A stretch of DNA of 64,000 bases. Source: Flavobacterium defluvii (lineage in GTDB: Bacteria > Bacteroidota > Bacteroidia > Flavobacteriales > Flavobacteriaceae). Positions 28,701-38,007 of this stretch are shown piece after piece. How positions within the stretch are numbered: the first letter of the stretch is position 1; each line of letters starts with the position of its first letter. Location: NCBI RefSeq assembly GCF_900129555.1, contig NZ_FQWC01000003.1, positions 310,001 to 374,000 on the forward strand, given 5' to 3'. The notes beneath the pieces are model-generated. The model did no database searches and was not told where the DNA came from. It saw only the letters and a list, made by a program, of their open reading frames with translations. A program made the translations under genes and the position numbers.

Positions 28701-30308
28701 GCTTTAAATCTTATTGCAGTACCAACAATTTATGATGGGTCATCAACTCCTGCTAGTGGTTCAGCAATTACTGTAAATACAAATACAACCTTAAATTCAG
28801 ATTTACAGGTTTGTTCATGTACTATTAGTCCGGGTGTTACATTAACAGTACCGGCAAATAGAACTTTAACCGTAGACGAAACTACAACTGTAGGTGCAGG
28901 AGGTAAACTTTTGATTAAAAATGGAGGTTCGTTATTGCAAAACAGCACGAGTGCAAATGCCTATCAAGGAGCATCAAACTCATTTGAAATCCAAAGAGAT
29001 ACTCAATTAATTCGTCGTTACGATTTTACTTATTGGTCAACGCCGGTATCAGCAACTCCTGGGGTAACGCTTCATGCTTTATCCCCAACAACATTGGCAG
29101 ACAAATACTATAGTTATAACCCAACTACAGGATGGACAATAAATTATAACGGAACCTTGGTAATGACTCCTGGACAAGGATATATTGTAAGAGCTCCTCA
29201 GGAATTTGATATTAATAACACAGCTATATATCATGCATCTTTCGTTGGAGTCCCAAATAATGGTAATATTACGGTTACACCAGTAGCTACAAAATGGAAT
29301 TTAATTGGAAATCCATATCCATCAGCTATTGATGCAAACACATTGATTAACAATACAGGAGTTGGAGCATTATATTTCTGGACACACAATACACCTCCAA
29401 GCGGAACTGTTGCTGGTGATGCAAAATATAACTACACAACTTCAGATTATGCTGTTTACACTTTAACAGGAAGTGTAGTTACGGCAAATGGCGCTGCGGT
29501 TCATTCAGGAAAAATTGCATCTGGACAAGGGTTTTTCTTCAAAGCGACAACTGGAAATAATATTGTTTTTACCAATAGTATGAGAATTGCAGGAAACAAT
29601 AGTCAATTCTTTAAAACGTCAGAAACTGTTGCAGCAAACCGTTTGTGGTTGAATTTTGCAAATGGGGAAGGAGCTTTCAAACAAGCCTTAATTGGTTATA
29701 TTGAAGGTGCAACAAACAGCTTCGACCAAAATTATGATGCGGCAACTCTTAACGGAAATACCTATGTAGATTTTTATAGTATTAACGATGCTAAGAAATT
29801 GACCGTTCAGGGACGTGCTGTTCCATTTGAAGATACTGATGTAATTCCGCTTGGATACAAAACAGCAGTTGCAGGAGAATTTACAATCTCTATCGATCAC
29901 ACAGATGGATTATTAAACGATCAAAAGATTTATCTTGAAGATAAAACGACCAATACAGTTTTTGATTTAAAAGCAGGTGATTATAAGTTCAAAACAGAAA
30001 TAGGAACTTTTACAGATCGTTTCCAATTAAAATATACTAATAAAACATTAGGAACAGGAGATTTTGAAAATGTAAAGGACGGACTTTTAGTTTCTGTAAA
30101 AGATAAAGTGATCAAAGTAACAGCATCAAAGGAAAACATTAAAGAAGTCAATGTATATGATATTTCAGGCAGGCTTTTATATAGTAAAAATAAAATAGGA
30201 ACAACAGAATTGTTAATCTCAAATCTGCAGTCTGCTAATCAGGTATTACTTGTAAAAGTTGCCCTTGAAAATGACTCGACAACAACGAGGAAAGTTATTT
30301 TCAATTAA
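25734..30308 (+). CDS. giant T9SS-exported protein with beta-helix and PA14-like domains
   Basis: This encodes 1524 residues with a signal peptide (MMRTLLLFLFLPFFGIAQ). After an N-terminal region, about residues 200-680 form a right-handed parallel beta-helix: repeated N-x-(I/V) strands such as NIISNNTFTGVGQAVYLNG and GNIFSNKVSDVYD, closing with PDMGADEI. A PA14-like domain follows (about 770-850; GGDDGARLYIDGTLVLTRW). A second related one comes at about 920-1000 (CDDDMRIYVNEVLEY). The shared C-terminal module runs from about 1085 to the end (IRRYDFTYWSTPV ... TRKVIFN). Beta-helices and PA14 domains occur in polysaccharide-binding or -degrading surface proteins. No catalytic residues could be assigned. 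Confidence 0.88.
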   Translation: MMRTLLLFLFLPFFGIAQNVDLASWALTSDGNITTKQSYVQSGTFTSDQNPISYGSTGALVTGWNNSGFVHYRYIEVSIAPTTNNVIWISNLVFQQASIPNGGTPGPSTYIAKYYISQNGSVPSTDQFFNTATNLVAEESISGNPSKSIKINESLNSNQRLIVRLYTKGNDYNNIKWQILPNTLKFTGKLMGPLAGTYIVGSVAASDFNTLTSAVNTLNNVGVSAAVTFLLDNTAYNVSSGEIFPLVITPYTANTTYKVTFKPNTNRNVVIESSNTAKNTEAVFKLNGVDNVVFDGSNTTNGTTKNLTIYNNNQSNNDRAVIWIASQNTTNGANGNEIRNVILQQYARGTYDFSIGVFGGGTSSASSAAETANSSNIISNNTFTGVGQAVYLNGLASSLSTGWKIQSNTIGGTTNTNKPHVGIRLNNAKDYEVSQNTITGVYKADSGQNTTTHHAGISVYGASNGNIFSNKVSDVYDVTGNGMTYCAGIYVDSGNNIIYNNFINNVRSSNTNDNNSNFSYKGHGIYINSGASNKVYFNTVSMDASGAGGRSSCLFVNGGSALDVRNNIFYNSQTSGTQYAIFTRVAASVFGTLSYNDHYVAKYASFFNSRIQDNADSTTLAAWQTATGKEQNSIVVEPKFISTTDFHLVQNTTNSGIHAKGTPITGFTTDIDSETRSTTAPDMGADEIIICQQGDQTTFGVDSWIGYVYKWNTTTPNPALAASPASSTNVYIGNVTESINFDRNVGAGAVSGATTNICGTPPTDNFFVRYKMRTTTAAGTYNISIGGDDGARLYIDGTLVLTRWNDHSYILDATLYTLTAGSHDFVLEYYENAGSARTTFSFGLIKGDNVNLPYGDNVWNVYGFTKNNFDLTQTAYAGTYVDSNLNINTTTAWAADKSPSAVTTWQGAPMPVDYFTTTHKRQGFPCGNYQIQVVNCDDDMRIYVNEVLEYTAGQNIGAPVLVKSGQIYTLNKNSKIEVRLREDAGDAKMALNLIAVPTIYDGSSTPASGSAITVNTNTTLNSDLQVCSCTISPGVTLTVPANRTLTVDETTTVGAGGKLLIKNGGSLLQNSTSANAYQGASNSFEIQRDTQLIRRYDFTYWSTPVSATPGVTLHALSPTTLADKYYSYNPTTGWTINYNGTLVMTPGQGYIVRAPQEFDINNTAIYHASFVGVPNNGNITVTPVATKWNLIGNPYPSAIDANTLINNTGVGALYFWTHNTPPSGTVAGDAKYNYTTSDYAVYTLTGSVVTANGAAVHSGKIASGQGFFFKATTGNNIVFTNSMRIAGNNSQFFKTSETVAANRLWLNFANGEGAFKQALIGYIEGATNSFDQNYDAATLNGNTYVDFYSINDAKKLTVQGRAVPFEDTDVIPLGYKTAVAGEFTISIDHTDGLLNDQKIYLEDKTTNTVFDLKAGDYKFKTEIGTFTDRFQLKYTNKTLGTGDFENVKDGLLVSVKDKVIKVTASKENIKEVNVYDISGRLLYSKNKIGTTELLISNLQSANQVLLVKVALENDSTTTRKVIFN

Positions 30309-30328
30309 TTAAAATAAAATATAATAAA

Positions 30329-30357
30329 AATCCGACAGCGAAAGCTGCCGGATTTTT
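30329..30357 (+). terminator. Rho-independent terminator
   Basis: Stem AATCCGaCAGC / GCTGcCGGATT with a GAAA loop and one internal mismatch, then a T run. Each giant gene in the series ends with its own hairpin. Confidence 0.8.
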
Positions 30358-30465
30358 CCATGTAATCACAGTGCGAAATTAGAAATAAAACATATTTAAA
30401 GATTTTAAACCCACATTGCAATAAATAATTAACAAATAGCCAAATCAAACCAAAACACAAATTGT

Positions 30466-33400
30466 ATGCCCCAAAAATTACTTTTGTTTACCCGTTCTTT
30501 ATTGAAAAGAATAGTATTTGTATTCTTTTTGATTTCCTTAAAAATGTCGGCTCAGCTTACAGCAGTATCAAGAATTTATACCGATTGGAATGGATATTGG
30601 ACTTCAAATTCAACTACTGGAGTTGGTAATCGCCCTGACAGAGAAAATAACTTATTAGCTTTTGCCTGGAATGGTACAACGTATTCAACAGGAGTTGATA
30701 ATGCAGTACTTACTTCACACTCTGTTGCATTTAGTGCACAAAAATTTAGAGCTTTAAAAATTCAGTCGCTTGGTTCAACATCAAGCTCATATTTTTTACA
30801 AGGTTCTATGATAGATGGATCTGCGGGCACGGCAACTTTAGTTCCTGCATTAGCGGGTTCAACTGCTAGTGGTGCCGAACTTGCATCAAGATTAACAGAT
30901 GGTTCAAGCGGTTTATCAATAGGTACAGGTGTCGCTAATATTAAAGCTGGTACAGCTGAATTTAAAGTGGGTACCAATAACCTGAATCTTGCCGGTATTG
31001 GTGATGGAGTTCCTGATTTAATCGTAACACAGGTTGCAGATCCTGGCGGAACACCAGATACTTTTAAATTTATTGATGCATCTGGAAATACTGTCGGAAC
31101 TGAATTATCTATAAAATTTGATGCCGTAACGCCAATAGGTACTTATAGTCTTGATTTATTTAAAATGGACGGAACTATTGGATTTCCTGCTGCATCAACA
31201 AGAGATATAAGAATGCTCGCAATAGAAACCAGTCAGTTTGGAATTACATCTGCAAATGCAGCTCAGGTTGACCGATTTGTTGTAACCTTTTCAGGGAGTT
31301 CAGATTGTGCATTTATAGCTTTTAATACCAACTCATTAAAAATTGCAGAATTAAGTCTTATTAAAACAGCTTCAATGCCATCATGCGGAAAAGTTGGAGA
31401 TGTCATTAATTATACTTTCAATGTAAAAAATACAGGAGAAGTTCCTATTACCGATATTCGGGTAACCGACCCAATGCCGGGTGTAACGATAACCGGAAAT
31501 CCAATTGCCAGTTTGGCAGCAGGCGCAACAGCAACTTTAACAGGTACTTATACAATTACAGCTGCGGATGTAAATTTAGGGAGAGTCATTAATTCAGCTA
31601 AAGTTAGCGGTACAGATCCTTCATTAAATATTGTTGAAGATATTTCGGGACATACCTATACAGACAACATTTCAACATCTATTGATTTATTAGCACCACC
31701 AGCTATTGGTACAATATCTGACGTTTCATGTACAGCTGCAGGAAGTGTTGTATTAAATAATCTTCCAGCATCTGGAACGTGGACAATTGAAAGAACTCCC
31801 GGATCAGTAACCTATACAGGTTCTGGAACAAGTACCACTATTTCCGGATTAACAGCAAATACTTATACGTTTAGAGTAACTAATAGTACAGGCTGTAAAT
31901 CGCCATCGAGTCTATCTGCAGCAATTACGGATCAGTCTTCAACAACATGGAACGGAACAGCTTGGTCAAACGGAACTCCAACAGCTACAAAAAGAGCTGT
32001 TTTTTCGGGAGCGTTTGCAATAACTTCAGACTTAAATCTTTGTTCGTGTACCATAAATAATGGTGTGAATATAACAGTTCCGTCTGGTCGAACATTAACA
32101 ATCACAAATGCAGTAACGGTAAATTCCGGAGGTTCATTAACTTTTGATAATAATGCCAGTTTGGTTCAGATCAATAATGTGGCCAACAGCGGAAATATCG
32201 TTTATAAGAGAGATACACAGCCGGTTCGTCGTATGGATTTTACATATTGGTCTACACCAGTAACAGCAACCCCATCTTACACACTACATGATTTATCACC
32301 AACAACACTGGCTGATAAATATTACAGTTATGATTCTAACACAGGATGGGTAATAAATTACAACGGAACTTTACCTATGGCACCTGGAAAAGGATATATT
32401 GTAAGAGCACCACAGGGATTTGATTTGGTAACATCATCCGTTTATTCAGCAACTTTTACCGGAGTTCCAAACAACGGAGATATCTCTTTTACTCCAGTTG
32501 CCACAAAATGGAATTTAATTGGAAATCCATATCCATCAGCAATCGATGCAGATATCCTTATCAATAATACCGGAGTTGGTGCATTATATTTCTGGACACA
32601 CAATTCACCTCCAAACGGAAGTGTAGTTGGAGATGCTAAATACAATTATACTACGAATGACTATGCCGTATATACTTTAACAGGAAGTACAGGAACTGCC
32701 AGTGGTGCAGCTACTCACTTAGGAAAAATTGCTGCAGGTCAGGCTTTCTTCTTTAAAGCGAGCACAGGAAATAATATTGTTTTCACAAACAGTATGAGAG
32801 TTGCCGGAAACAACAGTCAGTTCTTTAAAACTACTCAAACTAATATCGAGAAAAACCGTTTATGGCTGAATTTCTCTAATGCCGAAGGAGCATACAAACA
32901 AGCTTTGATTGGTTATATTGAAGGTGCAACAAACAGCTTCGACCAAAACTATGATGCGGCCACTCTTAACGGAAATACTTTCGTAGATTTTTACAGTATC
33001 AATGATGCTAAAAAATTAACCGTTCAGGGGCGTGCCATTCCTTTTGAGGAAGAAGACGTGATTCCGTTGGGATATAAAACAACCGCAGCAGGAGAATTTA
33101 TAATCGCAATAGATCATACAGACGGATTGTTTGACGGTCAAAAAGTATATTTAGAAGATAAAGTAAATAATGTTATTCACGATTTAAAAGCCGGAGATTA
33201 TAAATTTACTACCGAAATAGGAACTTTTACCGATCGTTTTAATCTTCGTTACGCAAACAAAACTTTAGGAACAGGAGATTTAGAAAATGTAAAAGACGGT
33301 CTTTTGGTTTCTGTAAAAGATAAAATCGTAAAAGTAACTTCTTCAAAAGAAAACATTAAAGAAGTAAACATATATGATATTACCGGAAAGCTTTTGTACA

Positions 33401-33525
33401 ATAAAAAGAAAGTTGGAGCTTTAGAATTATCAATCTCAAATCTGCAGTCTTCTAATCAGGTTTTATTAGTAAAAGTTACGCTCGAAAATAATTTTACTAC
33501 TACAAGAAAAATCATTATTAAATAA
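30466..33525 (+). CDS. giant T9SS-exported protein with DUF11-like domain
   Basis: This encodes 1019 residues. The signal region MPQKLLLFTRSLLKRIVFVF shares a DNA-level 25-base match with the inverted giant gene. An N-terminal beta-rich head (about 35-300) is unassigned. Residues about 300-395 resemble DUF11/conserved-repeat domains (INYTFNVKNTGEVPITDIRV, SLAAGATATLTGTYTITAAD). A SprB-like repeat follows (about 410-485). The W-x-G-x-x-W-S-x-G motif and the shared module from about 580 run to the sorting signal (VNIYDITGKLLYNKKK). It is the smallest of the five giants. Confidence 0.87.
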   Translation: MPQKLLLFTRSLLKRIVFVFFLISLKMSAQLTAVSRIYTDWNGYWTSNSTTGVGNRPDRENNLLAFAWNGTTYSTGVDNAVLTSHSVAFSAQKFRALKIQSLGSTSSSYFLQGSMIDGSAGTATLVPALAGSTASGAELASRLTDGSSGLSIGTGVANIKAGTAEFKVGTNNLNLAGIGDGVPDLIVTQVADPGGTPDTFKFIDASGNTVGTELSIKFDAVTPIGTYSLDLFKMDGTIGFPAASTRDIRMLAIETSQFGITSANAAQVDRFVVTFSGSSDCAFIAFNTNSLKIAELSLIKTASMPSCGKVGDVINYTFNVKNTGEVPITDIRVTDPMPGVTITGNPIASLAAGATATLTGTYTITAADVNLGRVINSAKVSGTDPSLNIVEDISGHTYTDNISTSIDLLAPPAIGTISDVSCTAAGSVVLNNLPASGTWTIERTPGSVTYTGSGTSTTISGLTANTYTFRVTNSTGCKSPSSLSAAITDQSSTTWNGTAWSNGTPTATKRAVFSGAFAITSDLNLCSCTINNGVNITVPSGRTLTITNAVTVNSGGSLTFDNNASLVQINNVANSGNIVYKRDTQPVRRMDFTYWSTPVTATPSYTLHDLSPTTLADKYYSYDSNTGWVINYNGTLPMAPGKGYIVRAPQGFDLVTSSVYSATFTGVPNNGDISFTPVATKWNLIGNPYPSAIDADILINNTGVGALYFWTHNSPPNGSVVGDAKYNYTTNDYAVYTLTGSTGTASGAATHLGKIAAGQAFFFKASTGNNIVFTNSMRVAGNNSQFFKTTQTNIEKNRLWLNFSNAEGAYKQALIGYIEGATNSFDQNYDAATLNGNTFVDFYSINDAKKLTVQGRAIPFEEEDVIPLGYKTTAAGEFIIAIDHTDGLFDGQKVYLEDKVNNVIHDLKAGDYKFTTEIGTFTDRFNLRYANKTLGTGDLENVKDGLLVSVKDKIVKVTSSKENIKEVNIYDITGKLLYNKKKVGALELSISNLQSSNQVLLVKVTLENNFTTTRKIIIK
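30479..30503. repeat. 25-bp inverted repeat at giant-gene 5' ends, right copy
   Basis: It is the exact reverse complement of 24539-24563. It lies inside the signal-peptide codons, five codons from the ATG. Confidence 0.85.
32440..32645. repeat. inverted near-identical segment, right copy
   Basis: It matches the reverse complement of 18959-19164 at 200 of 206 positions and lies at the equivalent place in the shared C-terminal module. Just upstream, about 30 bases (32410-32440) differ strongly before identity resumes, a patchwork typical of gene conversion. Confidence 0.85.
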
Positions 33526-33549
33526 AAAATGATTTGATAAAAACATAAA

Positions 33550-33584
33550 AATCCATTTGTCTGTAAAGGCAAATGGATTTTTTT
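33550..33584 (+). terminator. Rho-independent terminator
   Basis: Stem AATCCATTTG / CAAATGGATT with a ten-base loop and a T run. Confidence 0.85.
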
Positions 33585-33684
33585 ATTGCATCAAAAATCA
33601 CCAAAAGTGGGTATTGTGATTTCTAATCAGGCTTTTTAATTTCGGTTAATTCTTACAAAATAATTAACAGATATTTTTTCAACT

Positions 33685-36600
33685 TTGATAAAAAAATTAC
33701 TCTACACATTAACTTTTCTGGTTTCTTTTTATAATCAGGCGCTATTTGCCCAGCAGGGAAAAGTAGATATCACATTCAATACTATCGATGATGGACAAAA
33801 AGGCGATGGGTTTAACAGTATTGTTCGAACCCTGTTTTTACAACCTGATAATAATCTCATCGTAGGAGGTGATTATACAAGCTTAAACGGAATTCCCTGC
33901 CCGCATTTAACCCGTTTGCTGCCCGACGGAACGATAGACGAAAGTTTTAATACAGGAACAGGTTTTGTAGGTAACGTTTACTCTTCTAATGTGCAGCCAG
34001 ATGGAAAAATATTAGTAGGAGGAAGCTTTACCAGTTACAACGGAACAAACGCAGGCCGAATCATTCGCTTAAATCATGACGGTACACAAGATCTCACTTT
34101 CAACACTTCGATAGGAGCTCAAACAGGGATAATCCATGACATTGCTTTACAATCTGACGGTAAAATTATTATTGTCGGAACTATTACTAAATACAACAAT
34201 ACAACCATAAACAGAATTGCCCGCCTTTTGCCAAACGGCTCTTTAGATTCTTCTTTTTTAATTGGAACAGGAGCTTCAGTCAGCATTACAAATGTTAAGG
34301 TTTTACCTGATGATAAAATCCTGCTTACCGGAAATTTTGAATTATTCAACAATATTCCTTCAAAAAGAATCATCCGTTTAAACGCTGATGGAAGTGTAGA
34401 TTCAAGTTTTAATACAGGAACCGGTTTTGATAATAATGTAAATGCCATAGAAATACAGCCGGATGGTAAGATACTTTTAGGCGGAAGTTTTACATCTTAT
34501 AATGAAGTTACGGCGAATAGAATTGTGCGTTTAAATCCTGACGGTACACGAGATTTCAGTTTTCTAGGATCAGGCTTTAGTAATAATGTAGTTCAGGTTA
34601 TTAAAACAGATAGCTCAGGAAATATAATGATAGGCGGATCTTTTACAGGTAAATATGAAGGATCTGATGCTCCTAGACTCATTTTTTTAAATCCAGACGG
34701 AACTCCTAAAACTAATTTTGATTTAGATGCAGGCCCGGCAGCGACCGTTTGGGCTCTTGCTAATGATGCAGAAGGATCATGGTTTATAGGAGGAACATTT
34801 TCGGTTTTTGATGGCCAAAATCAAGGAAGACTGGCAAAAGTTAATTTTGAAGGAGAAGCAGATACAGGTTATTTAGCATCCGGAATTGGCTTTGATAATT
34901 CGGTTTTTAAAATCATTGCTTTGCAGAACAAAAAAGCAATGGTATTTGGCAGTTTTACAAAATTTAATGATAACCCGGCTTTTAGAATTGCCAGACTTTT
35001 AGAAGATGGTTCTTTTGATAATGAATTTAATTCAGGAGGAAAATCAGCAAATAACATAATCAAAACAGCAGTTTTGCAATCAGACGGCAAAATGATTTTA
35101 GGCGGGAACTTTACTTCTTATAATGAACAGTTGTATAATCGTATTGTTCGAATTTTTCCAGACGGATCGATAGACAATACCTTTAATGCAGGTTCAGGAT
35201 TTAACGGTCAAATTAATTCGATGGTATTACAATCTGATGGTAAAATTATAATTGCAGGAAGCTTTACCCGCTTTAATAATGACTCTTCTGTAATAAGAAT
35301 TGTGAGACTTATGCCAGACGGATCAAGAGATTTAAGTTTTAATCCGGGTACTGGAACTGAAGCTGCCATAGAAGAAATGCTGATTCAGCCCGATGGAAAA
35401 ATTTTAGTAGGAGGGCGATTTACAACTTTTAACGGACGTGATTTTCTGCATTTAGTTCGTTTAAATACTGACGGAAGTATCGATACAAGTTTTAATATCA
35501 AAGAAGGATTCGATAAAAATGTCTACTCACTAGCCTTACAGTCAGACGGAAAAATAATTGTAGGAGGCTCTTTTCTAACCTATAATAAAGTCTCACAAAA
35601 GAGAATACTTCGATTAAATTCAGATGGAAGTTTAGATACAGGTTTTGACTCTGGAATTGGGTTTAATAAAGGAGAAGTTCGTTCTATTTTAGTTCAGCCC
35701 GATGATCGTCTTTTAGTGGGAGGAAGTTTTTCTGGAACATATAAAAACAAAACATCTTTAAGATTAATCAGGTTGTTAAAAACAGGAGATTATGATCCCT
35801 CTTTTGATGCAGGCCTCAACAATAAACTTTTCGCATTAAGCATTACAGCAGATCATAAACTTTTGATAGGCGGAAATTTTAATTCCGTTTCAGGAATTTC
35901 TAAACACAGAATCTGCCGTTTAAAACTCTGCTTGGAATCGACAACGTGGAATGGACTTTCATGGTCAAACGGCTATCCTTCCGGAGGAAAAGAAACCTTT
36001 TTCAAAGAAAGTTTTCCAAATTTAATTTCCTCGAATGTTTGCAGCTGCACAATTGATGAAGGAAAAAAAGTAACGCTTTTAAGCGGAAACACCTTAGGAA
36101 TTGAATTTTCATATACAGGTTTAGGAACTTTAATTTTAGAAGACTCGGCAAGTTTATATCAATACGATGATGATATTGTAAACACAGGAGGTATTCAGGT
36201 AAAAAGGAAAACAAAACCGGTTTTAAAATTCGATTATACCTATTGGTCTTCTCCTGTACAAAATCAAACTCTATTTAACCTTTCGCCAAATACATTATCT
36301 GATAAATATCTTTCATACAATTCTATTAATAATGGTTGGATAATAGAAGATCCTCAAACCAATATGATTCAGGGAAAAGGATATGCTGTAAGAGCACCTC
36401 AGGAATTTTCTGCTGCTGACAGATCAGTTTACGAAACAACTTTTACAGGGATTCCAAATAACGGAAAAATCGAAATTAATTTAGAAGCTCCAAACAGACC
36501 ACATTTGATTGGAAATCCATATCCGTCTGCAATCGATGCAGATGCTTTTCTCATTAAAAATGAATTTAAAACTAAAGGAGCACTTTATTTTTGGACACAC

Positions 36601-37536
36601 AATACGCCATTAACAAATAGCCAATATACATCTGATGATTATGCAGTTTATAATTTAGTTGGCGGAGTGGGTACAAAAGCAATATCCAACGGAATAAACG
36701 AAACAATTCCAGATGGTAAAATAGCTTCCGGACAGGGATTTTTTATTAAAAGCAATCAAGTTGGGACTTTAGAATTCGACGGAAGCATGCGAATATCTAA
36801 TCCAAATAATATCTTTTATAAACCTCATCAAAAAGAAAACAAAACGTTTTTAGATAAAGTCGAAAAACATCGTTTATGGTTGAATTTAAAAAATGACAAA
36901 GGTGCATTTAAACAAATTTTAATAGGATATCTTAATGGAGCTACAAATTCTTATGATTTAAATTATGATGCCGAAATTTTTAACGGAAACCAATATGTTG
37001 ATTTTTATAGTATTAATGATAGCAGAAAATTAGCAATCCAAGGAAGAGCTTTACCTTTTCAGGATTCTGATCAAATTATTTTAGGGTATAAAACCGTAAT
37101 TGCTGATAGTTTTACAATTTCAGTAGATCATACCGATGGGGATTTGATAAATCAAACAATTTATTTAGAAGATAAATTGCTAAACAATATTTCCGATCTC
37201 ACATCTAAAGATTATAATTTTAATTCTGAAATAGGAACATTTACCGATAGGTTTGTGCTTCATTTTTCGAATAAAAACTTAACTGTAGATGATTTTCTGA
37301 AAATCAAAGAAGAAATTTTGATTTCATCAAAAAATAAAATAATCACTGTAAAATCAACAAAGCAAAACCTGAAGAATGTTTTGGTTTATGATATTAACGG
37401 AAAGCTTCTTTTGGAAAAAACAAAACTAAACACACCCGAATTTATCATATCAAACCTAACAGCCTCGCATCAAATATTATTACTAAAAATAACTTTAGAA
37501 GATGATTCTTCTGCCGCACAAAAAGTTATTTTTTAG
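33685..37536 (+). CDS. giant T9SS-exported protein with delta-60 repeats
   Basis: This encodes 1283 residues. The start is a TTG, chosen because it gives a normal signal peptide (MIKKLLYTLTFLVSFYNQALFAQ) and no ATG is available. Residues about 30-750 hold roughly 13 delta-60 repeats of the form LQPDGKILVGGSFTSYNG...IVRLNPDGTRD, likely beta-propeller blades. The WNGLSWSNGYP motif and the shared C-terminal module (from about 839; FDYTYWSSPV) follow. Its module is the most diverged of the five: the sorting signal reads VLVYDINGKLLLEKTK. Surface binding is likely; the ligand is unknown. Confidence 0.87.
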   Translation: MIKKLLYTLTFLVSFYNQALFAQQGKVDITFNTIDDGQKGDGFNSIVRTLFLQPDNNLIVGGDYTSLNGIPCPHLTRLLPDGTIDESFNTGTGFVGNVYSSNVQPDGKILVGGSFTSYNGTNAGRIIRLNHDGTQDLTFNTSIGAQTGIIHDIALQSDGKIIIVGTITKYNNTTINRIARLLPNGSLDSSFLIGTGASVSITNVKVLPDDKILLTGNFELFNNIPSKRIIRLNADGSVDSSFNTGTGFDNNVNAIEIQPDGKILLGGSFTSYNEVTANRIVRLNPDGTRDFSFLGSGFSNNVVQVIKTDSSGNIMIGGSFTGKYEGSDAPRLIFLNPDGTPKTNFDLDAGPAATVWALANDAEGSWFIGGTFSVFDGQNQGRLAKVNFEGEADTGYLASGIGFDNSVFKIIALQNKKAMVFGSFTKFNDNPAFRIARLLEDGSFDNEFNSGGKSANNIIKTAVLQSDGKMILGGNFTSYNEQLYNRIVRIFPDGSIDNTFNAGSGFNGQINSMVLQSDGKIIIAGSFTRFNNDSSVIRIVRLMPDGSRDLSFNPGTGTEAAIEEMLIQPDGKILVGGRFTTFNGRDFLHLVRLNTDGSIDTSFNIKEGFDKNVYSLALQSDGKIIVGGSFLTYNKVSQKRILRLNSDGSLDTGFDSGIGFNKGEVRSILVQPDDRLLVGGSFSGTYKNKTSLRLIRLLKTGDYDPSFDAGLNNKLFALSITADHKLLIGGNFNSVSGISKHRICRLKLCLESTTWNGLSWSNGYPSGGKETFFKESFPNLISSNVCSCTIDEGKKVTLLSGNTLGIEFSYTGLGTLILEDSASLYQYDDDIVNTGGIQVKRKTKPVLKFDYTYWSSPVQNQTLFNLSPNTLSDKYLSYNSINNGWIIEDPQTNMIQGKGYAVRAPQEFSAADRSVYETTFTGIPNNGKIEINLEAPNRPHLIGNPYPSAIDADAFLIKNEFKTKGALYFWTHNTPLTNSQYTSDDYAVYNLVGGVGTKAISNGINETIPDGKIASGQGFFIKSNQVGTLEFDGSMRISNPNNIFYKPHQKENKTFLDKVEKHRLWLNLKNDKGAFKQILIGYLNGATNSYDLNYDAEIFNGNQYVDFYSINDSRKLAIQGRALPFQDSDQIILGYKTVIADSFTISVDHTDGDLINQTIYLEDKLLNNISDLTSKDYNFNSEIGTFTDRFVLHFSNKNLTVDDFLKIKEEILISSKNKIITVKSTKQNLKNVLVYDINGKLLLEKTKLNTPEFIISNLTASHQILLLKITLEDDSSAAQKVIF

Positions 37537-37552
37537 ATAAAATTTTAAAAAT

Positions 37553-37589
37553 AAAAATCCGCTCATATAAAAAATGTGAGCGGATTTTT
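37553..37589 (+). terminator. Rho-independent terminator
   Basis: A 13-bp stem (AAAAATCCGCTCA / TGAGCGGATTTTT) with an 11-base loop. The T run is part of the stem. Confidence 0.85.
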
Positions 37590-37789
37590 ATTGCTTGAAA
37601 GTTTTAATATGTAAATATTTTTAAATCAATGGTTTGGGAATTTAACATAACTCTATACAATTTTTAAATTGTCAGTATAAAAGTGTTAAAGTGTGAATTT
37701 TTAACTTAAAACAGTTGTATTTGCTGTAAAAAAAATCGTACCTTGTTATAGTAGTCGTTCGACAAACATAACATAAAAGCCGTTTATAT

Positions 37790-37819
37790 GCATTTTTGAA
37801 TCTCCTTAAACAAAAATGC
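37790..37819 (+). other. leader hairpin candidate
   Basis: GCATTTTTG and CAAAAATGC are perfectly complementary with a 12-base loop, about 190 bases before the giant gene's ATG. No T run follows, so it is not a simple terminator. It may be a structured leader. Confidence 0.4.
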
Positions 37820-38007
37820 CGCTGTTATTTTATCTGCCAATAATATTGAATGCTTGTTTAAATACCACTAAAAAAAACAACATTATGATATTTTTTCCTT
37901 CAGATTGTTTCTGGAGTCTATGTTATTTTTTAAGGTATTTAGAAATTAAAATTAAATCAGATATTCTCTGATTACTAACCATTTCTTTTAATTAAAAAAT
38001 AAGTGCG

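Larger units (their letters stand above)
37537..38007. other. intergenic region before the fifth giant gene
   Basis: The 471 bp hold a terminator (37553-37589), then AT-rich DNA with an inverted repeat GCATTTTTG / CAAAAATGC at 37790-37819. An open frame of about 50 codons starting at 37816 has no recognisable features and is not called. No clear promoter was found. Confidence 0.5.

Noticed and set aside
37816..37971. Small open frame of about 50 codons before the fifth giant gene
   Set aside because: No promoter, no recognisable peptide feature and composition like the AT-rich gap. Its start overlaps a hairpin arm.
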